This document shows positions 8,335 to 17,807 of a DNA stretch of 64,000 nt, one piece after another. Under the pieces are notes generated by a model. It was not told where the DNA came from, ran no database searches, and saw only the letters and a program-made list of their open reading frames with translations. The first letter of the stretch is position 1; each line of letters opens with the position of its first letter. The position numbers were made by a program, and so were the translations under genes. The stretch is taken from contig NZ_FQYP01000005.1 of NCBI RefSeq assembly GCF_900141785.1, forward strand, positions 248,001 to 312,000, given 5' to 3'. Source of the DNA: Aquimarina spongiae (lineage in GTDB: Bacteria > Bacteroidota > Bacteroidia > Flavobacteriales > Flavobacteriaceae).

Positions 8335-9177
8335 ATGAAAACAGAAAACATTTTAGTTATCGGAGGAACCGGAAAAACAGGACGAAGAATAGTAAGCTTG
8401 TTAGAAGAGTTAGGTCACAATGTACGGATAGGCTCTCGGTCGGCAAATCCTTCTTTTGACTGGCATCAACCTGATAATTGGGCACAGGCGTTACGAGGAA
8501 TGGAAAAGGTGTATATCACTTATCAACCTGATTTGGCCGTACCTGGAGCATTAAAAGCGATAGAACAATTGGTTCGAGAAGCTAAAAAAGCATCCGTAAA
8601 AAAATTGGTGCTTTTGTCAGGTAAAGGAGAACGAGAGGCAGAGTTGTGTGAGCAAGTGGTTATCCACTCTGGATTAGATTATACCATTGTTAGAGCGAGT
8701 TGGTTCAATCAAAATTTTAGTGAGAACTTTATATTAGAGCCTATTTTAGATGGGTTTGTTGCACTACCACAAGCTGAGGTTAAAATTCCTTTTGTGGATG
8801 CAGATGATATCGCTGAGGTAGCCGTAAAAGCACTTTTGGATAATATTCACAATGGAAATATTTATCAACTTACCGGATCTGAAACACTTACTTTTAAACA
8901 GGCGATCGATATGATTTCCAAAACGATTAATCGTCCGATAACTTTTGTTCCCATTACCGTTCAGGAATATGGTGATGGAATGCGTAAAGCCAATTTACCA
9001 GAAGACTTTGTTTGGTTGATCGAATATTTGTTTACCGAAGTATTAGGTAATCCAAAAAATGCTGAAATCACTAATGATATTGAAAAAGTATTAGGAAGAA
9101 AACCAATACGTTTTGAAGAGTATGTGGCAAATGCTGCAGCTACAGATGTGTGGAATGTAGGAGAACGTGTAGCATAG
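8335..9177 (+). CDS. NmrA-like NAD(P)-binding protein
   Basis: Protein of 280 residues with an extended-type Rossmann fold. The nucleotide-binding motif is GGTGKTGRR at residues 9-17, and LVLLSGKGE, DYTIVRASWFNQNF, the FVDADDIAEVAVKAL segment and NGNIYQLTGSETLTFKQA follow in the order typical of NmrA/HSCARG proteins. It probably acts as an NAD(P)H-dependent reductase or redox sensor in the cytosol. The gene is the last of the 6.6-9.2 kb group and is followed by a strong hairpin. Confidence 0.85.
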   Translation: MKTENILVIGGTGKTGRRIVSLLEELGHNVRIGSRSANPSFDWHQPDNWAQALRGMEKVYITYQPDLAVPGALKAIEQLVREAKKASVKKLVLLSGKGEREAELCEQVVIHSGLDYTIVRASWFNQNFSENFILEPILDGFVALPQAEVKIPFVDADDIAEVAVKALLDNIHNGNIYQLTGSETLTFKQAIDMISKTINRPITFVPITVQEYGDGMRKANLPEDFVWLIEYLFTEVLGNPKNAEITNDIEKVLGRKPIRFEEYVANAAATDVWNVGERVA

Positions 9178-9188
9178 AACGGATATTA

Positions 9189-9226
9189 AAATCGGGGATA
9201 ACTTAAACTAAAGCTATCCCCGATTT
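9189..9226. terminator. Terminator-like hairpin between convergent genes
   Basis: A perfect 12-bp stem, AAATCGGGGATA (9189-9200) with TATCCCCGATTT (9215-9226), has a 14-base loop. It lies between the NmrA-like gene and the converging carboxylase operon. The T tract is short on both strands, so it may serve both transcripts. Confidence 0.7.
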
Positions 9227-9273
9227 GATATGGTGATAAAGTTTTAAATAACGTTTATCTAGTGTTTATGGAA

Positions 9274-10815
9274 TTACAAAGGAATATTCCCATGTTTTCT
9301 TTTCGGTTGATCTACCTCTTTGTTTTCAAGCATACTAAACGCTTTAATTAACTTTCTGCGTGTATCTTTTGGTAGAATAACTTCGTCAATAAATCCGCGT
9401 TGTGCTGCTCGATAAGGATTGGCAAATTTATCTGCATATTCTGCTTCTTTTTCTGCCAATTTAGCCTCAGGGTCATCTGCCGCTTTAATCTCTTTTCTGA
9501 AAATAATTTCACTGGCACCTTTGGCACCCATTACAGCAATCTCAGCCGTTGGCCAGGCAAAGTTAAGGTCAGCTCCAATATGTTTTGAGTTCATCACGTC
9601 ATAAGCTCCACCGTATGCTTTTCTGGTAATTACAGTAACTCTTGGAACCGTAGCTTCGCTAAGCGCATATAGCAACTTGGCTCCATGAACGATAATTCCA
9701 TTCCATTCCTGATCCGTACCTGGTAAGAATCCAGGAACATCTTCAAGTACCAAAAGAGGGATATTAAAACAGTCACAAAAACGAGTAAATCTAGCCGCTT
9801 TTTTCGAACTGTTTACATCCAACACTCCTGCCAAGAATAAGGGTTGGTTAGCTATAATTCCTATGCTTTTTCCGCCAAGACGTGCAAAACCAACAATGAT
9901 GTTTTCTGCATAATCCTTGTGGATTTCATAAAATGAATCTTCATCAATAATTCCTTGAATTACATCATGCATGTCATAAGGCTTGTTCGGGTTGTCAGGT
10001 ACAATAGTACTCAACTCCTCGCGAATCTCTTCTCCCGGTGTAAAAGGTAGTGCTTCTGGAAACTCAGCATTACTCTGTGGTAGATAGCTTAAAAGTTTCT
10101 TCACATCTTCGAGACATTCAATGTCGTTTGCAGAAGTCACATGAGCTACTCCAGATTTTGTTGAGTGCGTACTCGCTCCTCCAAGTTCTTCAGAAGTAAC
10201 CTCTTCATTAGTAACTGTTTTTACGACGTTTGGTCCGGTTACAAACATGTAACTGGTGTCTTCTACCATCATCGTAAAATCTGTCATAGCAGGAGAATAT
10301 ACTGCTCCACCTGCACAAGGACCCATAATGGCAGAGATTTGAGGAATTACTCCAGATGCTTGTACATTGCGATAAAATATATCGGCATATCCACCCAGAG
10401 ATCTTACTCCTTCTTGAATTCGTGCTCCACCAGAGTCATTCAAACCTATCATAGGTGCTCCTACTTTTACAGCAAGATCCATGATTTTACATATTTTTTC
10501 AGCATGAGTTTCAGATAAAGCTCCACCAAAAACGGTAAAATCCTGTGCAAAAACATAAACCAATCTACCGTTTACGGTTCCGTATCCAGTAACCACACCG
10601 TCTCCATAATAGATTTCTTTTTCCATTCCGAAATCTGTGGTTCTATGGGTAACGAGAATGCCAATTTCTTCAAAAGATCCTTCGTCCAGTAAATAAGCGA
10701 TACGTTCTCGAGCGGTTAACTTTTTCTTTGCGTGTTGCTTTTCGATACGTTGTTCACCTCCGCCTAGTTTTGCCAGAGCAACTTTTTCTTGTAATGTTTT
10801 AATCTTGTCGTCCAT
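9274..10815 (-). CDS. Acyl-CoA carboxylase, carboxyltransferase subunit (propionyl-CoA carboxylase beta type)
   Basis: Protein of 513 residues, normal for PccB-type subunits. The two crotonase-like halves are visible: [19 protein letters not shown] and [18 protein letters not shown] in the first, and [25 protein letters not shown] with [15 protein letters not shown] in the second. It transfers the carboxyl group from carboxybiotin to an acyl-CoA, most likely propionyl-CoA, giving methylmalonyl-CoA; methylcrotonyl- or acetyl-CoA cannot be excluded. It is the last gene of a BCCP, biotin carboxylase, carboxyltransferase operon and starts three bases after the biotin carboxylase stop. Confidence 0.9.
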   Translation of the reverse strand: MDDKIKTLQEKVALAKLGGGEQRIEKQHAKKKLTARERIAYLLDEGSFEEIGILVTHRTTDFGMEKEIYYGDGVVTGYGTVNGRLVYVFAQDFTVFGGALSETHAEKICKIMDLAVKVGAPMIGLNDSGGARIQEGVRSLGGYADIFYRNVQASGVIPQISAIMGPCAGGAVYSPAMTDFTMMVEDTSYMFVTGPNVVKTVTNEEVTSEELGGASTHSTKSGVAHVTSANDIECLEDVKKLLSYLPQSNAEFPEALPFTPGEEIREELSTIVPDNPNKPYDMHDVIQGIIDEDSFYEIHKDYAENIIVGFARLGGKSIGIIANQPLFLAGVLDVNSSKKAARFTRFCDCFNIPLLVLEDVPGFLPGTDQEWNGIIVHGAKLLYALSEATVPRVTVITRKAYGGAYDVMNSKHIGADLNFAWPTAEIAVMGAKGASEIIFRKEIKAADDPEAKLAEKEAEYADKFANPYRAAQRGFIDEVILPKDTRRKLIKAFSMLENKEVDQPKRKHGNIPL

Positions 10816-10818
10816 AAA

Positions 10819-12261
10819 TTAATGCGTTGGGATACGTAACGTTTTTTGGTCTTTAATATATTGTTTCATGGCTACGATAGCCGCAATTTTAGCTTCTTGC
10901 GCTGCCGCAGCTTCAATCTTGTCTGCCGAATAGTATTTTTTTACAAAGTGGGTGTCGAAGTTACCAGAAGTAAAAGCTTCGTGTTGACAAACAAACTTTC
11001 CAAAAGGAAGAGTGGTTTGTACACCTTCTACTTTGTATTCATCAATGGCTCTGATCATCAATTGTATGGCTTCTTCTCGGGTATTGCCATAGGTGATCAA
11101 TTTTGCCAGCATAGGATCGTAGTAAATAGGAATATCCATGCCTTCTTCAAAACCGTTATCCACTCGGATACCTTCTCCTTCAGGAATTTGATAAACATCT
11201 AAATGCCCGACGCTCGGTAAAAAGTCGTTTAGCGGATCTTCGGCATACACTCTTAGTTCCAGTGCATGTCCTGTAATAGTTAGATCTTCTTGGGTGATAG
11301 GAAGCTGTTCTCCACGAGCAACTTTAATCTGTAGTTCTACCAGATCAACACCAGTGATCAACTCCGTTACCGGGTGCTCTACCTGAAGACGAGTATTCAT
11401 TTCCAGGAAATAGAAGTTATGATTTTCATCTAATAAAAACTCTACGGTTCCTGCTCCCAAATAATCACAAGCTTTGGCTACTCGTACAGCCGCTTCTCCC
11501 ATTTGGGTTCTTAGCTCTGGGCTAAGTACTGCAGATGGAGCTTCTTCTACTACCTTTTGATGACGGCGCTGTACACTACATTCTCTTTCGAATAAGTGAA
11601 TAACATTACCGTGGCTATCTGCCATTACTTGTATTTCTATATGTCGAGGAGATCCCACGTATTTTTCAATAAAAACTGAACCATCTCCAAATGCAGATGT
11701 CGCTTCACTAATAGCTCGCTCCATTTGCGATTCCAGATCTTCTTCTTTTTCTACAACGCGCATTCCTTTTCCTCCACCTCCAGCAGACGCTTTGATCAGG
11801 ATAGGAAACCCAATATCTTTGGCGATAACTTTTGCTTTTTCAACGTCGGTTATGGCTTCTTCAATACCAGGTACCATTGGGATATCGTATGCTTTTACTG
11901 CTTCTTTGGCAGCAAGCTTACTTCCCATCACTTGTATGGCTTTAGATTTTGGACCAATAAAAATCAGCCCATTCTTTTCAACTTCTTCGGCAAAATCTGC
12001 ATTTTCACTCAAGAACCCATAACCTGGGTGTATGGCGTCTACATTAAGTTCTTTGGCAATTTCAATAATTTTAGATCCTAATAAGTATGATTGGTTAGAC
12101 GGAGCTTCACCAACACATACCGCTTGATCTGCAAATCTCACATGAGGAGCATTTCTATCTACAGTAGAGTAAACAGCAACGGTTTTAATCCCCATTTTTT
12201 TAGCGGTTTTCATCACTCGTAAAGCGATTTCACCTCTATTTGCAACTAGTATTTTTTTCAT
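10819..12261 (-). CDS. Biotin carboxylase subunit of acyl-CoA carboxylase
   Basis: Protein of 480 residues from the ATG at 12261; a longer TTG frame would overlap the preceding gene. The N-terminal MKKILVANRGEIALRVMK, the ATP-grasp glycine loop SAGGGGKGMR, the catalytic FLEMNTRLQVEHPVTE and a C-terminal biotin-carboxylase domain (HALELRVYAEDP) are all present. It carboxylates biotin on the separate carrier protein using ATP and bicarbonate. Its length, without a fused carrier domain, fits a three-subunit enzyme with the flanking carrier and carboxyltransferase genes. Confidence 0.92.
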   Translation of the reverse strand: MKKILVANRGEIALRVMKTAKKMGIKTVAVYSTVDRNAPHVRFADQAVCVGEAPSNQSYLLGSKIIEIAKELNVDAIHPGYGFLSENADFAEEVEKNGLIFIGPKSKAIQVMGSKLAAKEAVKAYDIPMVPGIEEAITDVEKAKVIAKDIGFPILIKASAGGGGKGMRVVEKEEDLESQMERAISEATSAFGDGSVFIEKYVGSPRHIEIQVMADSHGNVIHLFERECSVQRRHQKVVEEAPSAVLSPELRTQMGEAAVRVAKACDYLGAGTVEFLLDENHNFYFLEMNTRLQVEHPVTELITGVDLVELQIKVARGEQLPITQEDLTITGHALELRVYAEDPLNDFLPSVGHLDVYQIPEGEGIRVDNGFEEGMDIPIYYDPMLAKLITYGNTREEAIQLMIRAIDEYKVEGVQTTLPFGKFVCQHEAFTSGNFDTHFVKKYYSADKIEAAAAQEAKIAAIVAMKQYIKDQKTLRIPTH

Positions 12262-12265
12262 AAGT

Positions 12266-12751
12266 TTATTCGAATTCAACTAATAATTGTCCTTTATCTA
12301 CAGCATCTCCTTTTTGAATAGCTATAGATTTGATAGTACCTTCTCTAGGAGAAAGAATCACATTTTCCATTTTCATGGCTTCCAAAATTAAAAGAGGATC
12401 ATCTTCTTTTACTTCTTGTCCGGGTTCAACATGGATGTCCAGTAACAAGCCTGGCATTGGTGCTTTGATAGCATTTACCTGTTTTGAAGATCCTAATGAG
12501 AACCCCATTGCTGCTATTTGCATATCCAAAGCGTCTGCAATGTTTACCTGGTAATCAGTATGATTCACTCTAACCGTATATGCTTTACGATTAAAATCAG
12601 ATTCAATAACTTCAGTATGATAAGAAGTGTGATTGTCAATTACATGAAATTTGTTTTCTGTAGAAGACAAGGCATCGGTTGCATCGATGTCTTTTTTGGT
12701 AAACTCGAACTCGTGGGTTTGGTTCACCTTAACTTTATAAGTATCGCTCAT
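12266..12751 (-). CDS. Biotin carboxyl carrier protein of acyl-CoA carboxylase
   Basis: Protein of 161 residues. The C-terminal 70 residues form a biotinyl domain with the biotinylation site EAMKMEN (Lys127), preceded by IKAPMPGLLLDIHVEPGQEV. The N-terminal 85 residues are the extra domain seen in carrier subunits of Bacteroidota acyl-CoA carboxylases and probably hold the carrier in the complex. It is the first gene of the operon, four bases upstream of the biotin carboxylase start. Confidence 0.9.
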   Translation of the reverse strand: MSDTYKVKVNQTHEFEFTKKDIDATDALSSTENKFHVIDNHTSYHTEVIESDFNRKAYTVRVNHTDYQVNIADALDMQIAAMGFSLGSSKQVNAIKAPMPGLLLDIHVEPGQEVKEDDPLLILEAMKMENVILSPREGTIKSIAIQKGDAVDKGQLLVEFE

Positions 12752-12841
12752 ATAAGGTTTCTTTTTCGGCGTTAAATATAGGTATTTAAAAGAACCATTT
12801 CTTAGAACGAATGCAAAATTATTCTCAATTTATTAGGGATA

Positions 12842-13510
12842 TCATAATAAACCCTTTCGATTAGACCTAAAGAATAGGTCTTTGATAAAAAAATGCCTTT
12901 TTTGGATCAAATGAGATACGATTTTTAAAAATAGGATTCCGGTAATATAAGCATCTCCTGCAGCAGTATGTCTATCTTGTTTTTTAATGTTAAAAATTGC
13001 ACTCAATTCGTCAAGAGAATAATGTTTGTTTTTATCAGGACATATTGTAGTTTTTTTGAACAAATCTCCGGTATCCAATACCTTGTTTTTTAACTTGGGT
13101 AAACTTAACCTTTTCAGGCAGGTATTAATCATACTGATGTCAAAGGCAGCATGATGAGCAACCAAAATAGCGCCTTTAATAAACTCTAAAAAAAACACTA
13201 TGGCTTGTTTTTCTTCCACCCTTGTCATACTTCCTTCTTTTAGAATCCCATGAATTTCTGCGGTTTTTGGATTGTAAACATCTTGCTTTACATATAGTTC
13301 GAGGGTGTCACCAATATTCATGGTTTGCGAAGTAGCACCAATTGCTCCAATAGATAAAATGCGATCATTTTTGATGTGCAGTCCTGTTGTTTCGGTATCA
13401 AAAATTACAAATCGTGTAGTCTGCAAATGAAGTTTCTTTTTCGTGCGAAAATGATTGGCATAGTTCATCCAAAACTCTGGTAAAGATTTTTTCTTAGTCC
13501 ATGGAAACAT
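12842..13510 (-). CDS. DEDDh 3'-5' exonuclease (PolC/epsilon-like)
   Basis: Protein of 222 residues. ExoI motif VIFDTETTGL supplies the Asp and Glu; ExoII is around HHAAFDISM; ExoIII is HTAAGDAYITG with the histidine and final aspartate of the DEDDh class. These enzymes degrade DNA or RNA 3'-5'; this one has no polymerase domain. It starts two bases after the cNMP/CBS/DUF294 gene, a pairing also found in other phyla, where the two proteins are thought to act in one signalling or nucleotide-processing unit. Confidence 0.88.
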   Translation of the reverse strand: MFPWTKKKSLPEFWMNYANHFRTKKKLHLQTTRFVIFDTETTGLHIKNDRILSIGAIGATSQTMNIGDTLELYVKQDVYNPKTAEIHGILKEGSMTRVEEKQAIVFFLEFIKGAILVAHHAAFDISMINTCLKRLSLPKLKNKVLDTGDLFKKTTICPDKNKHYSLDELSAIFNIKKQDRHTAAGDAYITGILFLKIVSHLIQKRHFFIKDLFFRSNRKGLL

Positions 13511-13512
13511 GA

Positions 13513-15426
13513 TTATAATATTTGAGATAGATTAAATCGCACTTGTATGAGTTGTTGTATTTCTTTTATGGCCGTAAAACATCGTTTTAGTTTTAGTTTA
13601 TCTTCTTTTGTGATAGATTTCAAATCAATAAATCGACCAGAAGTATTTTGTTGAAGACCATGAAGGGTTCTAAATTTTGTCAATACTTGAAAAGCAGTAA
13701 TACAAGATAGATACAAAGTCTTATTTTGAGGTTCTATTTGGGCAAGCTTTTGATATCTTAGTACGGTATTGTTATGCTCTTTAAAATTATGGGATAAGAC
13801 CAGTAATCGAGCGGCATCCACCAATGGCATTATTGCTCTGGATTTAATGTCAAATTGATCCTTGTGTTCTCCGCTGGACTCCACCAGAAATTGTCTAAAA
13901 AAACTTAGTGGAGGAGGGTTTTTTAATGCATCTAATCCGAGGAAATTCAGAAAAATATTATAGTTTTTGATAGATTCGAAAATACTTTCAGAAAGTTCTT
14001 TGACCAACGAATTATCTCCATAAACAAAATCATAATCAAAAAAAATCGTGCATAACATAATTTGATCCTTGTCGGGAGTTGTAATCCAATTGTGAAACTG
14101 TTGTTTCCATTGAGATACCGACAAACACCATTTCGGATTATTAGCCATCATTTCTGCTGGACAATACTCAAAACCTATCGTATTCAATTTGTGATTTATT
14201 TTAAGAGCAAGAGTGAGGAAATAGTTTTTGGTTTCGGTATACTTTTCTTCGGGAACGTCCTTAAAAATTAATGCGTTGTCCTGATCGGTAAGAAGTAGTT
14301 GCTCATTTCTACCTTGACTTCCTAATGCCAGGAATGTAAATTCGACTGGAGGGGGAGAATGCATTTCTGCTAAAGAAAGTAAAACTGCTTTTTCTATAAC
14401 AGCTTTGTTTAGCACAGCAATGATCTTTAAAATGAAGGGAATAGGAATCTGTTGTTGCATGTATCCAAGAAGTAATTCTTGTATACCTTGGCGGATGTAC
14501 TTTAGTTCTTGATCGGTACTACTGCGCTCTATAGCTTTGATGAGTACGGTAGGAGTATTGCTTTGTAAAACCACAATATCATGCTCTGATAAGATGCCAA
14601 GAAGCTTAGAATTAGCTGTACCATCTTCTGTGATACATAAATGCGAAATTTTGTGTTGTAGCATTGCGATTTGGGCTTCTGCTACAGTGATGTCTTTAGC
14701 AAATGCAATGACAGGCGAAGACATAATTTGATCAACATTGTCATCAATAGAAAAAGCCCCAGTAGCGACCTTAGTTCGTAAATCTTTATCCGTTACAATA
14801 CCTAAAGGTTTTTCAGCATCAGTTATAATAATAGAACCAATTTTTTTTGAGCTCATCACCTGGGCTGCTAATTTTATGGTAACATTTGGTAAGCATGTCA
14901 CCGGATCTTTGGAATATGACACAGAATGAAGTTCGGTAAAATGTGTTTTACTTTGCTGAATGTTCTCTACCTGATTTTCCAGAAAATCAATGTTCTCATG
15001 AGCATAAGGATTCCTAATATTGGAGACAAAGCTCGCTAATAAATATTTATTGGCCTTTGCATTGATGGTAATGTTGTTTTCAAGAAGTTCTGAAGAAATA
15101 CAGTATATGATGCTTTCTTCTATGGCTTCTGCGTTCAATATATAATGCCCTTTTCGTATAAGTGCGCGAAGTCCAAAAATATCACCTTCATCACATTGAT
15201 CTACCAAGACCTTATCTTTATTTCTAAAAATACCAATAGCACCATCTTTTACTACATAAAAATGATCGTGGACTTCCTCATCGGTAGTAAAAACATTTTC
15301 ATTCTTTGGGATATATCGTATGGTTACATTTCTCGATATAATTTCCAAATCTTTGCTTTCAAGACAATCAAAGGGTGGAAAATCCTTCAAAAAATCGAAA
15401 ACTCTTTCAGCTATTGTATTTTTCAT
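13513..15426 (-). CDS. cNMP-binding / CBS pair / DUF294 nucleotidyltransferase-like protein
   Basis: Protein of 637 residues from the ATG at 15426 (an ATG 48 bases upstream is possible). Domains in order: a cyclic-nucleotide-binding beta-roll (about 15-125, GDIFGLRALI in its core), two CBS domains (about 165-290, MSSPVIAFAKDITVAEA in the second), a pol-beta-like nucleotidyltransferase domain with LGSQGRNE and the metal-binding DQD pair, and a C-terminal DUF294 helical domain. GlnD-like proteins of this build are believed to respond to nucleotide signals, but no reaction has been settled. It is co-transcribed with the exonuclease gene behind it. Confidence 0.87.
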   Translation of the reverse strand: MKNTIAERVFDFLKDFPPFDCLESKDLEIISRNVTIRYIPKNENVFTTDEEVHDHFYVVKDGAIGIFRNKDKVLVDQCDEGDIFGLRALIRKGHYILNAEAIEESIIYCISSELLENNITINAKANKYLLASFVSNIRNPYAHENIDFLENQVENIQQSKTHFTELHSVSYSKDPVTCLPNVTIKLAAQVMSSKKIGSIIITDAEKPLGIVTDKDLRTKVATGAFSIDDNVDQIMSSPVIAFAKDITVAEAQIAMLQHKISHLCITEDGTANSKLLGILSEHDIVVLQSNTPTVLIKAIERSSTDQELKYIRQGIQELLLGYMQQQIPIPFILKIIAVLNKAVIEKAVLLSLAEMHSPPPVEFTFLALGSQGRNEQLLLTDQDNALIFKDVPEEKYTETKNYFLTLALKINHKLNTIGFEYCPAEMMANNPKWCLSVSQWKQQFHNWITTPDKDQIMLCTIFFDYDFVYGDNSLVKELSESIFESIKNYNIFLNFLGLDALKNPPPLSFFRQFLVESSGEHKDQFDIKSRAIMPLVDAARLLVLSHNFKEHNNTVLRYQKLAQIEPQNKTLYLSCITAFQVLTKFRTLHGLQQNTSGRFIDLKSITKEDKLKLKRCFTAIKEIQQLIQVRFNLSQIL

Positions 15427-15522
15427 GCTATCAATGTATTCAAAAAGCAATGGTCTTTTTATGAGGATTATCATGTTTTGAAGGATAGTTGATCTTACTT
15501 CTAATTTCTTGACTCACTGAAT

Positions 15523-15555
15523 TTTGAAAAAGAAAGACTTTAATATTTATATTTA
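15523..15555 (+). promoter_or_regulatory. Probable sigma-A promoter of the LysE gene
   Basis: TTTG at 15523-15526 and TATATTTA at 15548-15555 are separated by 21 bases, close to the Bacteroidota consensus TTTG-N19-21-TAnnTTTG with the final G replaced by A. The LysE start codon is 28 bases downstream. Confidence 0.4.
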
Positions 15556-15583
15556 CAGATTGTAAATTGTGATTTTATAACTC

Positions 15584-16183
15584 ATGTCAATTCTAGAAGG
15601 TTACGTAATCGGTTTGGGAATGGTGATCTTTATAGGTCCTGTTTTCTTTTTGTTACTTAATAGTAGTCTTCAGTCGGGAGTGAAGGCAGGTGTGGCGGTT
15701 GCCTTGGGGATCATAGTAAGTGATATCATCTGCGTTGCATTGTGCTATTATGGCCTTTCTTCGGTTATTACTATTGAAAAGAATCAATTCTGGATTGGAG
15801 TTGTAGGAAGTATCATTATTCTAATTTTGGGTATAAGCTATTTGCTGAAGAAAGCAGAGATTACTTCTGAAATGACGGCTAGCTCAATGAATCTTAGAGC
15901 TTTTTTCTTAAAAGGATTTAGTGTTAATTTCTTCAATCCTTTTGTTTTTGTGGTTTGGATTAGCGCTTTTAATTATGGGAAACATAAGTATCCAGAGCGC
16001 TATTCTTTACTATTGTTTATGACTTTTATTTTGTTGGGGATTTTAACTACTGATTTATTAAAAGTGTTTTTATCCAAAAAAGTCAAGCGATTTATTTCAC
16101 TCAAAAGACTAACTATCTTTTTTAGACTCACTGGTGTTATTCTTATTTTGTTCTCTATCAGATTGCTATACCTGGTTTGGTAA
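15584..16183 (+). CDS. LysE family translocator
   Basis: Protein of 199 residues with six hydrophobic segments. The N-terminal GYVIGLGMVIFIGPVFFLLL with the conserved G-x-G-P element, a later ISDIICVALCYYG-like helix and the FSVNFFNPFVFVVWISAF segment (Asn-Pro conserved) are LysE/RhtB family features. These inner-membrane proteins export amino acids such as lysine, threonine or homoserine lactones; the substrate is unknown. It is transcribed away from the cNMP/CBS gene. Confidence 0.85.
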   Translation: MSILEGYVIGLGMVIFIGPVFFLLLNSSLQSGVKAGVAVALGIIVSDIICVALCYYGLSSVITIEKNQFWIGVVGSIIILILGISYLLKKAEITSEMTASSMNLRAFFLKGFSVNFFNPFVFVVWISAFNYGKHKYPERYSLLLFMTFILLGILTTDLLKVFLSKKVKRFISLKRLTIFFRLTGVILILFSIRLLYLVW

Positions 16184-16205
16184 ACGGGTACAAATTAGAT
16201 TTACT

Positions 16206-16213
16206 TATATTTG
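16206..16213 (+). promoter_or_regulatory. TAnnTTTG -7 box of the DUF1761 gene
   Basis: TATATTTG at 16206-16213 matches the Bacteroidota -7 consensus exactly and lies 26 bases before the start codon. The nearest upstream TTTG (16176-16179) is 26 bases away, longer than usual, so the -33 element is uncertain. Confidence 0.45.
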
Positions 16214-16239
16214 AGTAACAACATTTAATACTAATCAAT

Positions 16240-16740
16240 ATGGAATTTAATTTTCTGATTACCGCCTTGGCGGCTCTGATCCCCATGATTTTAGGATTTA
16301 TATGGTATAATCCCAAAGTATTCGGAACAGCATGGATGAATGCATGCGGATTTACCGAAGAAGATTTGAAAGGAGGAAATATGGCACTTATTTTTATCCT
16401 TAGTTATGTATTTAGTTTTTTCCTGGCTTCGATACTTTCAGGGATGGTAATACATCAATATAGTTTTTTCTCTAGTCTAATGGCAGATCCTACATGGAAT
16501 GAAGCAGGTTCCGAAACATATAAGTTTTCACAAACTTATATGGAAAACTACGGACAAAATCACAGGAGTTTTGGCCATGGAGTACTGCATGGTGTAATTG
16601 TAGGACTGTTCTTTGTGTTACCGGTTTTAGGAACTAATGCAATGTTTGAAAGAAAAGGGTTTAAATATATAGCAGTGAACGTCGGCTATTGGACAGTATG
16701 TTTGGCTATTATGGGTGGCGTTATTTGCCAGTTTGCTTAA
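16240..16740 (+). CDS. DUF1761 membrane protein
   Basis: Protein of 166 residues with four hydrophobic segments. The opening LAALIPMILGFIWYNPKVFGTAWMNA is the signature of DUF1761. Members are small membrane proteins of unknown function. It has its own likely promoter and a strong terminator right behind it, so it appears to be a single-gene unit. Confidence 0.75.
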   Translation: MEFNFLITALAALIPMILGFIWYNPKVFGTAWMNACGFTEEDLKGGNMALIFILSYVFSFFLASILSGMVIHQYSFFSSLMADPTWNEAGSETYKFSQTYMENYGQNHRSFGHGVLHGVIVGLFFVLPVLGTNAMFERKGFKYIAVNVGYWTVCLAIMGGVICQFA

Positions 16741-16762
16741 AATACATCCAACATAAAAATAT

Positions 16763-16788
16763 AAGCCTGAATTTTTCAGGCTTTTTTT
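16763..16788 (+). terminator. Rho-independent terminator of the DUF1761 gene
   Basis: AAGCCTGA (16763-16770) pairs with TCAGGCTT (16776-16783) around a five-base loop, and a run of T follows. The converging minus-strand gene ends at 16787, inside the T run, so the hairpin could also serve that gene. Confidence 0.88.
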
Positions 16789-17800
16789 ATGATTTGTTTC
16801 CAAGGACTCTATCCCATAATTTGCTTAATAATGGAGAGGCTTCTTCAACTTCACGAGCTCGTTCTTTTGCCTGCAAGTTTCCCTCTTTATCATAATAGAG
16901 TTCGTAACTAAAAACAAAACGCTCTGCTTGATCACCAATACCCAAGGTTCCAAATCGCAGATCGTTGAAATAGGTTTTGTCATCTCTCTTTTCAATAGTA
17001 TACCAACCTTCAGAAAGTTTGATCAATCTTGGGATAAGAGGATCATTTTTCATTTCACCAAGTAGATGATGGTTCTTTGGGAATTCTGAAAAGTCAATAA
17101 TATCATCTTCATCCAATAGTGAATGATAGCCTATCAAAAATGAATCCTGAGTTTCAATATTAGCCGTCCACAAGATGGTGTTAAGTGGAGTAGGGCGTGT
17201 TTGAATTTCGTTATACTGAATATGTTGATTTTGCAGACTATTCGAAAAGTTAGCTCTGGCATTTTGCTGAAGCACAAGGGTAGTGAGCATATAGAAACTA
17301 CTGAGGTACAGTCCCAAATTATTATATCTTTTTCGTTTGGGATGTGTTCTTTTGTAGAACATTGCTATGATCACACAGATTAAAAAAGGGACAGTATATA
17401 GGGGATCAGCAACAAAGATATTGTTGAAGGCAACCTTATAATCAAAAGGCCAAAAGAGTTGTGTGCCCCAGGTGGTAAACGCATCTAGGATAGGGTGGGT
17501 AAACAATCCCCAGAACATGAGTTTACTCCAATCTTTCCAATCAGCTTCTTTGTTTTTGTATAGTTTGGCAATGATCCACCCAAAAATAGGGGCCATTAGG
17601 ATACTGAAAAGAATAGAATGCGAGAATCCACGGTGTAATTCATTAGCAGTCACATTGTCCACAAAAAAGTTGGCGATCACATCCAAATCTGGAATGGTTC
17701 CTGCAACAGCTCCCCAAAACATGGCTTTGTTTCCTACTTTTTTACCCAGTGTTGCTTCGCCAACTGCTGCGCCCAATACAATTTGAGTTAAAGAATCCAT
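16787..17800 (-). CDS. YdjM/DUF457-type membrane-bound metal-dependent hydrolase
   Basis: Protein of 337 residues. The start MDSLTQIVLGAAVGEA and the motifs GTIPDLDV, HRGFSHSILFS and FTHPILDAFTTWGTQ are those of the LexA-regulated inner-membrane hydrolase family (PF04307), with Asp and His residues placed as metal ligands. Several membrane helices lie in the first half and a soluble C-terminal extension of about 150 residues follows. The substrate is unknown. It starts seven bases after the FemAB-like gene. Confidence 0.85.
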   Translation of the reverse strand: MDSLTQIVLGAAVGEATLGKKVGNKAMFWGAVAGTIPDLDVIANFFVDNVTANELHRGFSHSILFSILMAPIFGWIIAKLYKNKEADWKDWSKLMFWGLFTHPILDAFTTWGTQLFWPFDYKVAFNNIFVADPLYTVPFLICVIIAMFYKRTHPKRKRYNNLGLYLSSFYMLTTLVLQQNARANFSNSLQNQHIQYNEIQTRPTPLNTILWTANIETQDSFLIGYHSLLDEDDIIDFSEFPKNHHLLGEMKNDPLIPRLIKLSEGWYTIEKRDDKTYFNDLRFGTLGIGDQAERFVFSYELYYDKEGNLQAKERAREVEEASPLLSKLWDRVLGNKS

Positions 17801-17807
17801 AGTTGGG

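Noticed and set aside
9400-12081. Several open frames antisense to the carboxylase genes
   Set aside because: They follow the codon bias of the strong minus-strand genes, have no family resemblance, no ribosome binding sites and no promoters, and the genes beneath them are certain.
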